DNA of 64,000 nucleotides from Branchiostoma floridae. Taxonomy: Eukaryota > Chordata > Leptocardii > Amphioxiformes > Branchiostomatidae. Made by a program: the position numbers and the translations under genes. The DNA lies in contig NC_049985.1 of the NCBI RefSeq assembly GCF_000003815.2, positions 14,437,774 to 14,501,773 of the forward strand, read 5' to 3'. The notes below the pieces were generated by a model. The model was not told the origin of the DNA, searched no databases, and worked only from the letters and a program-made list of their open reading frames with translations. Positions 9,460-18,661 of this stretch are shown piece after piece (positions within the stretch are counted from its first letter, which is position 1; every line of letters begins with the position of its first letter).

Positions 9460-10881
9460 TCACCCTCTATAGTCAATACAAAGTCTTTTTGTCCCATCTT
9501 TCTTATTCACTAAAACAACTGGGGCGCCCCACGGGGACTCGGATTCTTCAATAAACCCCAAGGAAAGAAGCTTGGCTAGCTCTTTCCTGATTATTTCCTT
9601 TCGTTCCGGAGATTCACGCCGGGGTCCCTGGCGGAGGGGACATGCGTCACCAGTGTTAATCGTGTGGGACAACTTGTGGGTCACGCCCACATCCAATTCA
9701 CTGCGTGACACAATATCCTCGTACTTGACTAGCAGGTCCAACAACTTCTCTTTGTCATCTTCATCCTCAATATGGGACAGGTCAAATAGTGCCATCATCT
9801 CTTCCCTGACAGGGATACCTGTTCTCACCCGCGCTTCTGTCTCAGGTGCAGGCATGGGAGCCCCTGTCTTGCTACATGAAAGATTTGACACAACATGGCC
9901 GACATTCTCCCTCTTTTTGCCTGTCGAGGCAGGACAATTCGGCAGGGGGTGGAGGAGACCAATTACTACTCCCTTAGGGATCACCACTGGTTCGTTGTTT
10001 TCGTTTACTAACAGCGTACGAGCCCTCCCGTTACTAACGTTGTCCGCCACTAACTCCCCCTTCAACCCGAACCGCCCCAAGGATCCTACGGGTTCTACGA
10101 TACCGTCATTAGCTAGCTCCCCCTTCCTGGTAACAACCTTACCCTCTGCCAATACCGACGTAAGACCCTCCACAAATATCGGGCGGCTTGTCACTACCCT
10201 CCGTACAAAGTGACCACCTTGCCTAACAAGCGGTACAGTCGCTTCGATAGACTCCTTCCTAATTGTTAATTCCTTTGTCTGGAAACTTAAGTCGCACTCA
10301 TAATGGGTCAGAAAGTCTGTGCCAACAATACAGGGGGTGCTAGTGCTTTCGCCAACAACAAACTGGGTCGGAAAGTCATGTTCGCCAATCCTTAAAGAGA
10401 GGGTTATTACACCGACAATATCTAGCTCTGTTCCTGACACTGCTCTTATCGGTTCCCCTCCATACTGAGAGAGAACAGGTAGTTTACCACCATAAATCTC
10501 CCGAAGTTTCGCCTTGGAGATCAGAGATACATCTGCACCTGAATCAACCAAGACCTCACATGCAGTGTCGCGGACAGTTGTTCTCATCATAAAACTACCC
10601 AGCGATCCCCATGTGTTAACCTTCGGGCTACTAATGGTCTGCTCATGGGCCTTAGACTTAACCGTACGGCGGTGCCCCCGACCCTTTAGGCACTGCCGAA
10701 ACCGTTTCCCTGATAGGGGCATTCTGCCCGCCAGTGGCCAAGTTCGTTGCATACTGAACAAGGGTGAGTCTGTGGGGAAGGCTTCCCGCGTCCCTGTTGT
10801 TTTGGTTTGCCCTTCGTGGCATTTTTTGCATTCAGAGGACACTTCCCTGCCCAGTGTCCAAGTTGCTGACAAATGGAACAT
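9460..10881 (-). pseudogene. pol: aspartic protease and N-terminal RT
   Basis: Open frame of 473 codons in the -1 frame of gag; translation probably enters it by frameshift near residue 60 rather than at its own ATG. Residues 110-121 (VLVDSGADVSLI) are the DSGA active site of a retropepsin-like protease, which cuts the polyprotein. The C-terminal 100 residues (HTINTGDACPLRQGPRR..., FIEESESPWGAPVVLVNKKDG) are the start of a gypsy RT. The frame stops at TGA 9460-9462, exactly where family members have a leucine in DYR-x-LN; RT coding resumes in the same frame right after it. The second copy at 14.9 kb carries the same TGA. Confidence 0.9.
10668..10710 (-). promoter_or_regulatory. -1 ribosomal frameshift signal at the gag/pol overlap
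   Basis: On the minus strand the heptamer GGGAAAC (10710-10704) lies in the gag frame as CAG GGA AAC, so it fits the X_XXY_YYZ rule. A 6-base spacer (10703-10698) is followed by a stem of GGCAGTGCC (10697-10689) with GGCACCGCC (10676-10668), 8 of 9 pairs, loop of 12 bases that includes the gag stop. Slipping by -1 enters exactly the open frame that runs into the protease. The parts are seen in sequence; that they act as a frameshift signal is inference from known retroelement signals. Confidence 0.75.
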
Positions 10882-11228
10882 GGGTGCGTCTGGGGTGTTC
10901 TCACGGGGGCGTCCCCAGCCTGCGAGCCTTGGCCTCTTGACTTTGCGATGCCGTTAATGGCTTGGGTGAACTGAGTACATAGAGCAGTTATCTGCTCCTG
11001 GTGTGCGCGTTGCATGTCCACCAATTGTTTTTGCGTGGCTGTCACGAGATCGACCAAGCTACTAGTATCCTGTTTGTCATCAGATGTGCCGTATTGCCTA
11101 ACATGACGGCCATGCGCGTTTCCCTGAATGTCTTCTAGGAACTGGGCTTCGACACGCGCATCGTGGAGAGTGTTCGGACGGGCCTTCTTTACCTCTAATG
11201 CCAGCTGGGGGTCACCCAACCTGTCCAT
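10686..11228 (-). pseudogene. gag C-terminal part with two CCHC zinc knuckles
   Basis: 180 codons ending in TAA at 10686-10688. Residues 117-130 (CSICQQLGHWAGKC) and 157-170 (CSVCNELGHWRAEC) are perfect CX2CX4HX4C retroviral-type zinc knuckles, which bind nucleic acid during packaging of the element RNA. The open frame extends upstream of the nominal ATG in the capsid frame. The last ten codons contain the slippery heptamer described separately. Downstream of it the pol frame lies at -1, overlapping gag by about 195 bases. Confidence 0.85.
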
Positions 11229-11458
11229 AAAGATTTGCTTCGCCAGCCGATCTCTGAAAGCTACAGGGGTCCCCGGGTGAACACGCGAGACGACATGTAT
11301 GAGCCGTATCTCAAACTGTTGCAGCGTTTCCCCGGTTTGCGACGCATCATATTAAGCTCCCCCTCGTAATGTGTTGGGTCTGACGGCCGGGCATATATGC
11401 CCCTGAGGTAGTCGAGCAGCTTCTTCGGATTGTTGATTTCTGTAGCGGGAGCCCCCCC

Positions 11459-11803
11459 TCAATGTTTGCAGGGCCCCCCCCCCCCGGTCAAGTGACTGCG
11501 TATCACGGCCATGGTGAGTGCGTCTCCCCAAGACCCATACTGCCTCTCATTCTCTATTTTCTCCTCAAATTCCTCCCATTCTACAGACCCTTCCCCCGAG
11601 AAAATACACTTCAGTTTGGGCACTGTGCGCGGTGCCTGTGGCTGTGCTACGGGAGGGACTGGAGGGATTTCTGGGTTTGGAGGGTCCTCTGGGTTTCCAC
11701 CATTTGGTGGGTCTACCACGACAGGGTTTGCAGGGTCCTCTGGGTTTGGAGGGTCCTCTGGGTTTCCATCATTTGGTGGGTCTACTACGACAGGGGGTGC
11801 CAT
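11459..11803 (-). pseudogene. gag N-terminal part
   Basis: Starts at ATG 11801-11803 and runs 114 codons. The first half is a proline/aspartate-rich low-complexity stretch in which a ~24-residue block (PVVVDPPN.GNPEDPPNPE) is repeated almost exactly. The second half (KCIFSGEGSVEWEEF...) looks like the start of a gypsy capsid domain. The frame is lost at a run of twelve G (minus strand). The capsid coding potential continues in other frames through 11228, for example the stretch reading LLDYLRGIYARP. The homopolymer break may be real decay or an assembly error. Confidence 0.7.
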
Positions 11804-11943
11804 CCTGTAGATTTGACTTTGTCCTGGGGACGAAACAAAAATTCACTGCTCTTAATAACACTAACGGAGTTCGTAGTATAATTTTAATCTTAATTCAGCA
11901 ACAATACTATGATTTTTTTGGGTATACAACTTTGCATGGCTAT

Positions 11944-12169
11944 TAGGGGTGGGTACCGGTACAGAAAATTAAGAAGAAGAGTAGAAATCACTATAACGCT
12001 CTTGGAAACCGGTGAGCACCAAAACGTGTAAACCCCTGCCGGTATAACCTGGTGAATTTCTACGCGGTCCAAAATCCGGTCCACTGATTTTTTCATGTCC
12101 ATTTTTTTTTAATAGTCCAACAAGAAAAATCCTTTTTGTACCAGTACATCATACCGGTACCCACCCCTA
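11944..12169. mobile_element. hAT-type MITE
   Basis: Begins TAGGGGTGGGTACCGGTA and ends with its exact reverse complement. It is flanked by ATGGCTAT (11936-11943) and ATGACTAT (12170-12177), an 8 bp target duplication with one change. An 8 bp duplication and TIRs starting (C/T)AGGGGTG are hAT hallmarks. No coding capacity. Confidence 0.9.
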
Positions 12170-12238
12170 ATGACTATTCTTCAGGAAGAGGAAGAGGAGT
12201 CTTCGGCATGCTAAGTTACAAGTACTTAAGTACAGTAC

Positions 12239-12434
12239 CTGGTTTAGACTGTAGTGAGGCCACTGGTGTGAAACCTAAAGACCCAGGTTGACCACCTGCA
12301 GATGGGGTGGACATGACTTGACCACCCAGGGTGAAGCCAGGTTTGGGATCTGCTGCGCCCGTGGTCGTCGATGCCGGCATGGCGAACAGGCTCGCGGTCG
12401 GCGCAGCTGTCGTAGTCTGACCAAATGAAAACAT
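12239..12434 (-). CDS. Single internal exon of an FG-repeat nucleoporin-like gene
   Basis: On the minus strand a pyrimidine-rich acceptor ending CAACAG precedes ATGTTTTCATTTGG, and AAACCAG is followed by the donor GTACTG. The 196-base exon reads MFSFGQTTTAAPTASLF at the start and has PGFTLGGQ and GSLGF further on: FG/LG dipeptides in a Ser/Thr/Pro/Ala-rich background, as in channel nucleoporins of the Nup62/Nup58 type (GFTLGG is known from Nup58). No other exon of such a gene was found nearby. It may be an exon of a host gene with large introns or an isolated duplicate. It is GC-richer than its surroundings. Confidence 0.5.
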
Positions 12435-12714
12435 CTGTTGAAAGAAGTGAAAAAACTTAGAGGTTTTCAGAATCATAGACTAGTGTAATGTCCTGCCATG
12501 TCATCTCTTCAACCTCCTTGGGGTGAGAGTTTACATAATTTTATGGAAAACACACTTATTACTGAATTAGCCTGAAACTTCTGAAGTGACACTGTTGTCG
12601 TCATAATTTGCTTGCTGCTCATAATTTGCTTAAGGCCTAGTACTATTATTTCGCTAAATGTAGTTTCTCGTGTAATTTAGGTAAATAAATTATTTGCCCC
12701 CCTCCCCCCAAAAC

Positions 12715-13075
12715 CAGACATCGAAACTTTAACGTAGATTTACCTACCTTTGCTTTGTATATCAGCTACTCATAAAAAATATTCCAATACAGTTTGAATT
12801 TGTGATCAAATCTCTTCTATCTAAGTTGTATTCCGGTTAAATCCTGTTCTTCTTTGACAAAAGGTATTTATAATTTGTGCGCGTGCAAAATGCAGAAGTG
12901 AAACCACGAACCGCGCAATGATCCACAGTAAACATAGCCCCTCATTTGTCAGCATTTGTCTCTATAGCGGAGTACTAGTAACAAATTGCTCTCAGCCGAT
13001 TCGAAGGCTTTCGCCAGGGCTGTACTTGTGTTTTCACAAGTATGTGTTGAAATTATGAGTGCTTCTGAGTTGTCA
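12715..13075 (+). repeat. Dispersed ~350 bp repeat, copy 2
   Basis: Diverged direct copy of 3175-3560, sharing the ATCGAAACTTTA start, TTCTTTGACAAAA, GTAAACATAGC, TTTGTCAGCAT and ATTCGAAGGC in the same order. Confidence 0.6.
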
Positions 13076-13513
13076 AAAATGTCTTGAGTACAAACATGGA
13101 CTATTTCCGGATCGTTTTCTTCTTTAGAAACGAATGAATATTTTGGAACAGCTACAGATTGATATCACGATAGTGACGATATGTAACTGAGGCAGAGAAA
13201 ATATTGAAAGATATCAATTATGCAAATGAAGACCTAAGTTCATGATTGACTAGAGTTTAATATCATTCCTCAAAGGTGAAGGGTGGGAATTTCATCCACA
13301 TAGGTTGAACATTATAACTGTGGGCCATTCTAAGATTAAAACAGTTCCCTGCTTTCAGTTGTGACCCGGATAATTTACTGGTGATCGATATTTTAATAGG
13401 ATGCATAAATTTTGATGCAGAATCCTTGCATAATGAATTATTAATTACTTATTGAATACAGGAATGAATACTTTGTTGGCTGGGATACCATATTTTGTCA
13501 CTTCATTTCTTGT

Positions 13514-13553
13514 TACTCTGTGACACTGGAGGGTAACCTCCAGTAACAGAGTA
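13514..13553. repeat. Short perfect hairpin
   Basis: TACTCTGT and ACTGGAGG on the left pair with CCTCCAGT and ACAGAGTA on the right, 16 pairs with a small interruption and a 4-base loop (GTAA). Confidence 0.6.
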
Positions 13554-13559
13554 TTGTAA

Positions 13560-14551
13560 TCACTTTGTGCGTTGAGCGTTCGCACCTATATCTCTATGTT
13601 CCGTATGCCGCAATCGCATGTGGATTGGCATGTCGTCTGTACTCGGTTGGGAAATGATGCACGTTGTTTTTTTTTTTTCGCCGTAGCTGTTTTTATTATG
13701 GATGTAATAATTTCAGTTTTTACCCCTACGCCGTCCGGTATAGTGGTTCAGGTCTTCATTATGATTGTGCCTTATGCCTTGTAGTAATTTGATACCGTCA
13801 AGCAGATGTTGGCCTCGTCGGAATATGCCATCTGGTTCGGGCTTTGCGTTTCCAATATTGTGGTTGGTTTGACATACTAGTAGCATACTGTTAACATTTT
13901 GCGTGGTTGATAGTCATATGCATGTTATGGTTAAAACGTGTTTGATCTTTGGGAACGTTTTTTTTTCGCGGTAGCTATTTTCATTATCGATGTTATAATT
14001 TGAGATGTCACCCCTATTAAGGCTATTTCCCTGGTATTGTAGACCAGCTGGCTTATAGACGCTGGGGTCTGGCAATTACTTATCTCGAAGCAGATATGGG
14101 GTTATTTCCACAGCTGTGATTGACCCACTTTTTAACGTGGTGTGCGTATCCATTGTGAAGCTCTGTTGTTGTTTCATTTGTGTCGTTTGATTGAGACGTT
14201 GACTTAGCTGTGTTTTAAATTTGGCAGTGATAGGTATCGTAGCTTTTAAGTAAGTTTTTTGTATCAGCTGATGTGATGTGTCTTGTATGCGATTCACTAC
14301 TATATAGGTGGGGTGGCCATGCTCTTAATCTGTCGGGTAGGAATGTGTCTTTTGTGTCCGGAACACCGAAAGTAGAGGGAATTAGCAGGGACAGAAGGGG
14401 TATGATCTTGGAGGGAAATTATATTTTACACCAGGGATTGAAGGGTAGTTTTCATGAATGAAAATTAAATATTTCGCATATACACAGAATTAAGCCATTG
14501 TCGGTGGGAACTAAAACTTTAGGAAATTATTTGTGTACCTTATATTTGTAG
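13560..14551. other. No recognised gene; weak internal duplication
   Basis: A T-rich passage around 13660-13730 is repeated in degenerate form at 13955-14015. The stretch at 14345-14430 reads (plus strand) SFVSGTPKVEG..RRGMILEGNYIL, which resembles the exon-like piece at 14552-14674. No domain is recognised. Confidence 0.3.
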
Positions 14552-14674
14552 GACTTGGAGGAGCGTGTGCGTTGTATACGACATAGGTTTAGTATGTTTC
14601 GTTCCGGCTCACGTAAGGAAAGGCGTTATGATCAGGAACAGAAAGGGACTGTTTTGGACGGTGATTATGTTTGA
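14552..14674 (+). CDS. Exon-like open frame, unknown
   Basis: An acceptor-like TTATATTTGTAG precedes a 40-codon frame rich in Arg, Glu, Lys and Asp (DLEERVRCIRH at its start, KGTVLDGDYV at its end) that closes with TGA at 14672-14674. The passage 14345-14430 just upstream encodes a similar string, suggesting a duplicated exon or a decayed element. I do not recognise the protein. It lies directly before the assembly gap. Confidence 0.25.
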   Translation, partial: DLEERVRCIRHRFSMFRSGSRKERRYDQEQKGTVLDGDYV

Positions 14675-14734
14675 ACCATACACACAGGTTGTTATGTCTG
14701 TACGTTTTGTGCTAGACCATGTGCTTCATTAACA

Positions 14735-14887
14735 NNNNNNNNNNNNNNNNNNNNNNNNNNNNNNNNNNNNNNNNNNNNNNNNNNNNNNNNNNNNNNNNNN
14801 NNNNNNNNNNNNNNNNNNNNNNNNNNNNNNNNNNNNNNNNNNNNNNNNNNNNNNNNNNNNNNNNNNNNNNNNNNNNNNNNNNNNNNN
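14735..14887. other. Assembly gap (153 N)
   Basis: Run of N. The gypsy fragment begins directly after it, so the gap probably hides more of that element or a misjoin. Confidence 1.
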
Positions 14888-15198
14888 TTCTTTTCCTTGG
14901 GGTTTTATTGGAGGATTCCGAAGTCCCCCTGGGGGCGCCCCCGGGTGTTTTGGTGATTTAGGAAGGATGGGACAAAAAGATTTGTTCTTGACTATAGAGG
15001 CTGAAATGAGGTCACGAAAAAATCCTCATGCCTTCTCCCCCGCATAGAGGACGTGCTAGATGCCTTTTCGGTTCCCGAGCTACTTAGAATCATTGATATT
15101 GGGTCCGGATATTGCCTGATACCAATGGAACAGTCATACATTGAAAAGACAGCTTTTGCCCCGAAATATATCTCGTTTCAGAAGAAAGCTCTCGGTTT
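14888..15198 (+). pseudogene. Gypsy RT fragment, same family as the 5.7-11.8 kb element
   Basis: Plus-strand copy of the RT region equivalent to about 9300-9560 of the larger element. DGTKRF-like, then DYRG, TGA, NEVTKKS, IEDVLDAF, GSGY and IPMEQSYIEKTAF are readable with several frame changes at C/G runs. It keeps the same in-frame TGA between DYRG and NEVTKK as the larger copy. It is cut on the left by the assembly gap and on the right by the fold-back element at 15199. Confidence 0.85.
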
Positions 15199-15504
15199 CA
15201 CGATCATCTCGCGCTTTTTCCGGATTAAACGCGATTTTCGAAGGTCTCACGTGACAGTGACAGTTTTGGGGCGAAAAATACGCAAGACCCTCTGAAAATC
15301 TTAGAATTGGCAGACCTTCCAGCGATCTCTTAAACCACCGCAAGATCTGCTTGGAGATCTTCGGATGTACTTCGCGATCGCTGGAAGGTCTGCCAATTCT
15401 AAGATTTTCAGAGGGTCTTGCGTATTTTTCGCCCCAAAACTGTCACTGTCACGTACGACCCCTGAAAATCGCCTTTGATCCCGAAAAATCGCGAGACGAT
15501 CGTG
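15199..15504. mobile_element. Fold-back element with ~129 bp inverted arms
   Basis: Arm 15199-15327 is a near-perfect reverse complement of 15376-15504; the 48-base centre is unpaired. Ends are CACGATCATCTCGCG and CGCGAGACGATCGTG. It interrupts the gypsy RT fragment. No clear target duplication was seen. Confidence 0.85.
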
Positions 15505-17263
15505 AGAACACCGGACGTCTTACTCACGAAAATGTCATTTAGAGCTCGCAGAATCGTCGTCCGATCGATATTCGCGTAATGTGACAAGGGGTAAAAGGAG
15601 GCCTTTATTCTATTTTCATGGGACTTGTGTTCGCAAGAAAGCATATACAGTAGCACATACAGCGCAGCCTTGTAGGGCGTAGATTACATTCTTTATACCA
15701 CAGGACCGTTGAATTTGATAGATTAGTAGTAGTTATCTTGTCCAAGGAACATATATGCAGTTGGATGTCTCTGAGAAATTGACGAAACTCAGGTTGGAGT
15801 GTTTGACAGTCGCTTTCGCTGGCGAGATCAATCTCAACATCCGCCTAAACTGACATTTATCTGTACGGGGAGGTGTGTGTTAATTCATTGCGATTTTCTT
15901 ATGCTATACGTGAAACAGGTACAAAAAGATTCGGAGAATGGTACATTGGGATGATGTATAATAAGGATTTATTAACGTTAGCTCCAAGTCAAGTAAAACG
16001 GAGCACCCGAAGACATCCTGTTGTGGCAACTTGTGTAGATAACACGGTGTACTCTGTCATGGTAGGACTAGGTTAGTTCCTTGATACGCCAGTATACGTA
16101 CAATATGTTGAAGTGGATGAATTGCCACTTCATAATGTTTGTGCTTGTCTTGAGGGTATATAGTAAAGTGTGTAAATCCTCTGTGCCTTTTTGATCACGG
16201 GCTTAATACTCACAGCTTTTCGTCTTTAGTGCAGCTGTTCCCTTCTGGATTTGGACTATAACGACCGATATTTCATAGATCATTTTTCTGAATGTTGCAT
16301 AGTTTTAATCTTGTCCCGTAGCTGGAATGGATATCAAGCAGTATTGTAGTTACAAATGTAATCAAATCATATAGTTAATTAAGTTAATTTCAAACTCCAA
16401 ACAGTTTTACTGAGTGAAGTTGGGTATTCAGTTAGCACCGAGTGCAGCAGGGTACTTTGTTGTACCATACCTTCATGGATTTAACCATTTCGAGGCTCTA
16501 GATATAACGTTAAGTGTTTAAATTTTACCTTTCTATTGTACCAAACCTTCATGGATTCAACCACGTCGATGCTCTAGATATACGTGTTGCATACGTGTCG
16601 CCTATCTATGGTAGAATAAAAAATTAAACAAGTGCACAAACGATCAGACCATGTGAACTTTCAGGGTAAGTCATTTCAATACTAGTACTCTCTTTTCTGT
16701 AAATTGATAGCATGATAATAAGCGACAAACCCGTATACTTGTATGTGTGAAAAGGGCAGTCAAACACTTGGATTAATGTACGGCTACAAAAGAAGTATCT
16801 ATCTTTGGTTCCATCTCTAGTCTTTCTGGGAACTTTCATCGCCCGAAAACATTGTAGTATCTATATCACACCTATCGTGGACAGATAAGTCTCCGCTGGG
16901 CCAAAATGAATGCTTTCTTGTCACCCTAAAAAACCAGTCTGCCCTATTGACAATTACCGACTTCACGTGCTCTTGACATTTGGCGTTGGGAATGTTGATT
17001 GTTGACTACAAAATATTGTCTCCTCAAGCCCTCTATTTAAGAAAGAAACACACCGATATCAACAGATAAATTTGATGTTTACAACATAAATTCATTGATT
17101 CTGATTTTAACCCCAATCAATAGAATCATTATAGAGACAAAAATACTACCAAAGAACTGTAAATTGAGGAAACATACAAAAGTGGAAGGAAAAAAGCAAA
17201 AACATGCATGTCGTATATTTGTATAGCTAAGGTATCCTGGTGTTGAATCAGTTTATATTAATG
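15505..17263. repeat. Segmental duplication block P, copy 1
   Basis: From about 15780 the sequence matches 30660-31500 and 40620-42116, for example AAAACGGAGCACCCGAAGAC, CATCCTGTTGTGGCAACTTG and the passage CTTTCGCTGGCGAGATCAAT. No gene is recognised. Confidence 0.7.
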
Positions 17264-17396
17264 ACAATGACAATGACAATGAAGTTTATTGCATATTCAT
17301 GCCCCATTGGGGCTAAATGCAGTCAGTTTGGTACATAGAGAGTAATCGGAAAGCTATACATATACTACAGTTTACATGTTTCTTCTCTCTTCTATA
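17264..17396 (-). mobile_element. 5'-truncated 3' tail of LINE-1 (CR1/L2-like) with hexamer tail
   Basis: Reads on the minus strand as the 3' end of the LINE at 25.1-30 kb, ending with GCAATAAACTTCATTGTC and a repeated ATTGTC tail (plus strand GACAAT units at 17264-17285). The sister site at 42110-42130 lacks it (TTATATTAATAAAAGACTCC is continuous), so it inserted after block P was duplicated. Confidence 0.8.
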
Positions 17397-17453
17397 AATA
17401 AAAGACTCCCACTGTGATATTTTGATTTGCTATCTCGCGCTCCTCACCTAACC

Positions 17454-17570
17454 TCACCTAGTCCCATCCTCATTAGGAGGGTCGGGGACCATGGTTGCCT
17501 CTTGCACAAATGTCCTCCATCCATCTCTGTTCTTAGCTTTCTGTGTGCAGACAGCTAGAGAACTGCAGTA
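17454..17570 (-). pseudogene. C-terminal remnant of a further LINE (ORF2 end)
   Basis: Minus-strand frame of 38 residues (AKNRDGWRTFVQEATMV, then DPPNEDGTR and stop), typical of the very end of LINE ORF2 proteins. It is followed by a CTCAC-unit microsatellite that would be the element's 3' tail. The same 117 bases recur at 20057 and 42192 within block Q. Confidence 0.6.
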
Positions 17571-18322
17571 AACAATAGCTAGGTCTGTGCCTTTGATATG
17601 CAGGCGACATGTCATATGTGGAAGTTCATAGTTTAATACTTAGTGCCTCACAAAAAGTAAACATTCCGGTTAGACCCCTTTTCATGCAGAAGTTATTGTG
17701 TGTGACCCCGCATTACCCTGCATATTCTGAATGCTGGTTTCATGCAGTGTGTGATCTCACCATATCACTCATATTCTTAATAATTATTCTAAAAGCAAAG
17801 TTTAGATGTTTTTGCCCGACTTTCACGCTTCTAAAAATCACAAGAATTAAAGTTCAAGTTCAGCCGACATGTGATTGAGTTTTGCATAATGCGGAAAGAG
17901 GCTTGCTCAATTTACCATAGTATGTAGGCAGTTTTTCGGAATCAAGCTTATTTTACACATGGTATTGTCGAGCCCTTTACGTAGAGCATATGGATTCACT
18001 TGCAGAGTTGCCATTGTCAGCGAGTACTCTCAGGCGAAAGACAACCATGACTTTGAGTACGCAGGGTTTGGCAGATGACCCTTTTCCCCCAAGTGACGCC
18101 TCGAACTTAATTTAACACTGATAGTGAGGGCATTTTGTAGCCGTCTTTTTACTGTTACTGCTTTATATGTATGTATAAATCCGATGAGTTGAAACTCATT
18201 CAATGTTTACCAGAAGTGTTGAGGATACATTGACTTTGATTCTAGAGACTGATGGTGGTTTTGTAGTGTTTGTAGACGTGTTCGTAGAAACGACCTTTCA
18301 GCGAAACGTCATTAAGATTTTT

Positions 18323-18661
18323 TTATCTGCACTCTGATCTTACTCTTAATACCTTAACCGGAACTTGAAAAGACAACAACAAAATTTTCTTGGTTCGATT
18401 TTTTTTGGTTAGGCGTAGGTCCCAATTGCACTGGAACCCGCAGTGGATGTAGCCCCGGCCGGGCTCCGAAGACACAAATTTGCGCCGGTGGACTGCCGGA
18501 CACCCCTCGGTGTAGCCCACAGGTAGATCACGGCGTTTATTTGTTACAGGGTGCCGGCCCAATTTTAACTCGGTCTTTAAAAAAAACCGGTACTCAAATT
18601 TATCCGCCCGAAAGTGCCATAAAACAGCCCGTGAACTATCCGGCGTGGCCCCTTTTTCCAA
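18323..18661 (-). CDS. GC-rich repeated open frame, unknown (block Q copy 1)
   Basis: 112-codon frame on the minus strand, much richer in GC than its surroundings. Its core (RRDLPVGYTEGCPAVHRRKF, then SEPGRGYIHCGFQCNWDLRL) is almost identical in the other two Q blocks (20925-21164, 43061-43300); differences are few and some change residues (NKRRD to NRRRD, LTKK to LTRK). Upstream the frame differs between copies because of an A/T homopolymer. I recognise no domain. It could be part of a transposon or a non-coding repeat with a chance frame. Confidence 0.3.
   Translation of the reverse strand: MEKGATPDSSRAVLWHFRADKFEYRFFLKTELKLGRHPVTNKRRDLPVGYTEGCPAVHRRKFVSSEPGRGYIHCGFQCNWDLRLTKKNRTKKILLLSFQVPVKVLRVRSECR

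Larger units (their letters stand above)
5756..11803 (-). mobile_element. Ty3/gypsy retrotransposon with an OTU domain, internally broken
   Basis: Domain order on the minus strand is gag with two CCHC knuckles (11803-10686), aspartic protease, RT, RNase H, OTU-like cysteine protease, HHCC/DD-E integrase, GPY/F-like module and an acidic C-terminal tail. RT before integrase places it in Ty3/gypsy. No envelope-like frame is seen. Damage: gag frameshifts around the C12 run at 11474-11485 and near 11330; in-frame TGA at 9460-9462 and 8851-8853; a frame change at the C7 run 8276-8282; single-base frame changes near 7120 and 6705. No 5' LTR or primer site is recognised beyond 11803; a hAT-like MITE lies there instead. 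Confidence 0.92.

Noticed and set aside
11462-11946. Plus-strand frames rich in Gly/Phe or Trp/Val opposite gag
   Set aside because: They are the complement of the proline-rich gag repeat and gain their pattern from it.
3175-13075. The flanking direct repeats as LTRs of the gypsy element
   Set aside because: They lie more than 1 kb beyond gag and pol ends, are much more diverged than expected, and do not start or end with LTR-type motifs.
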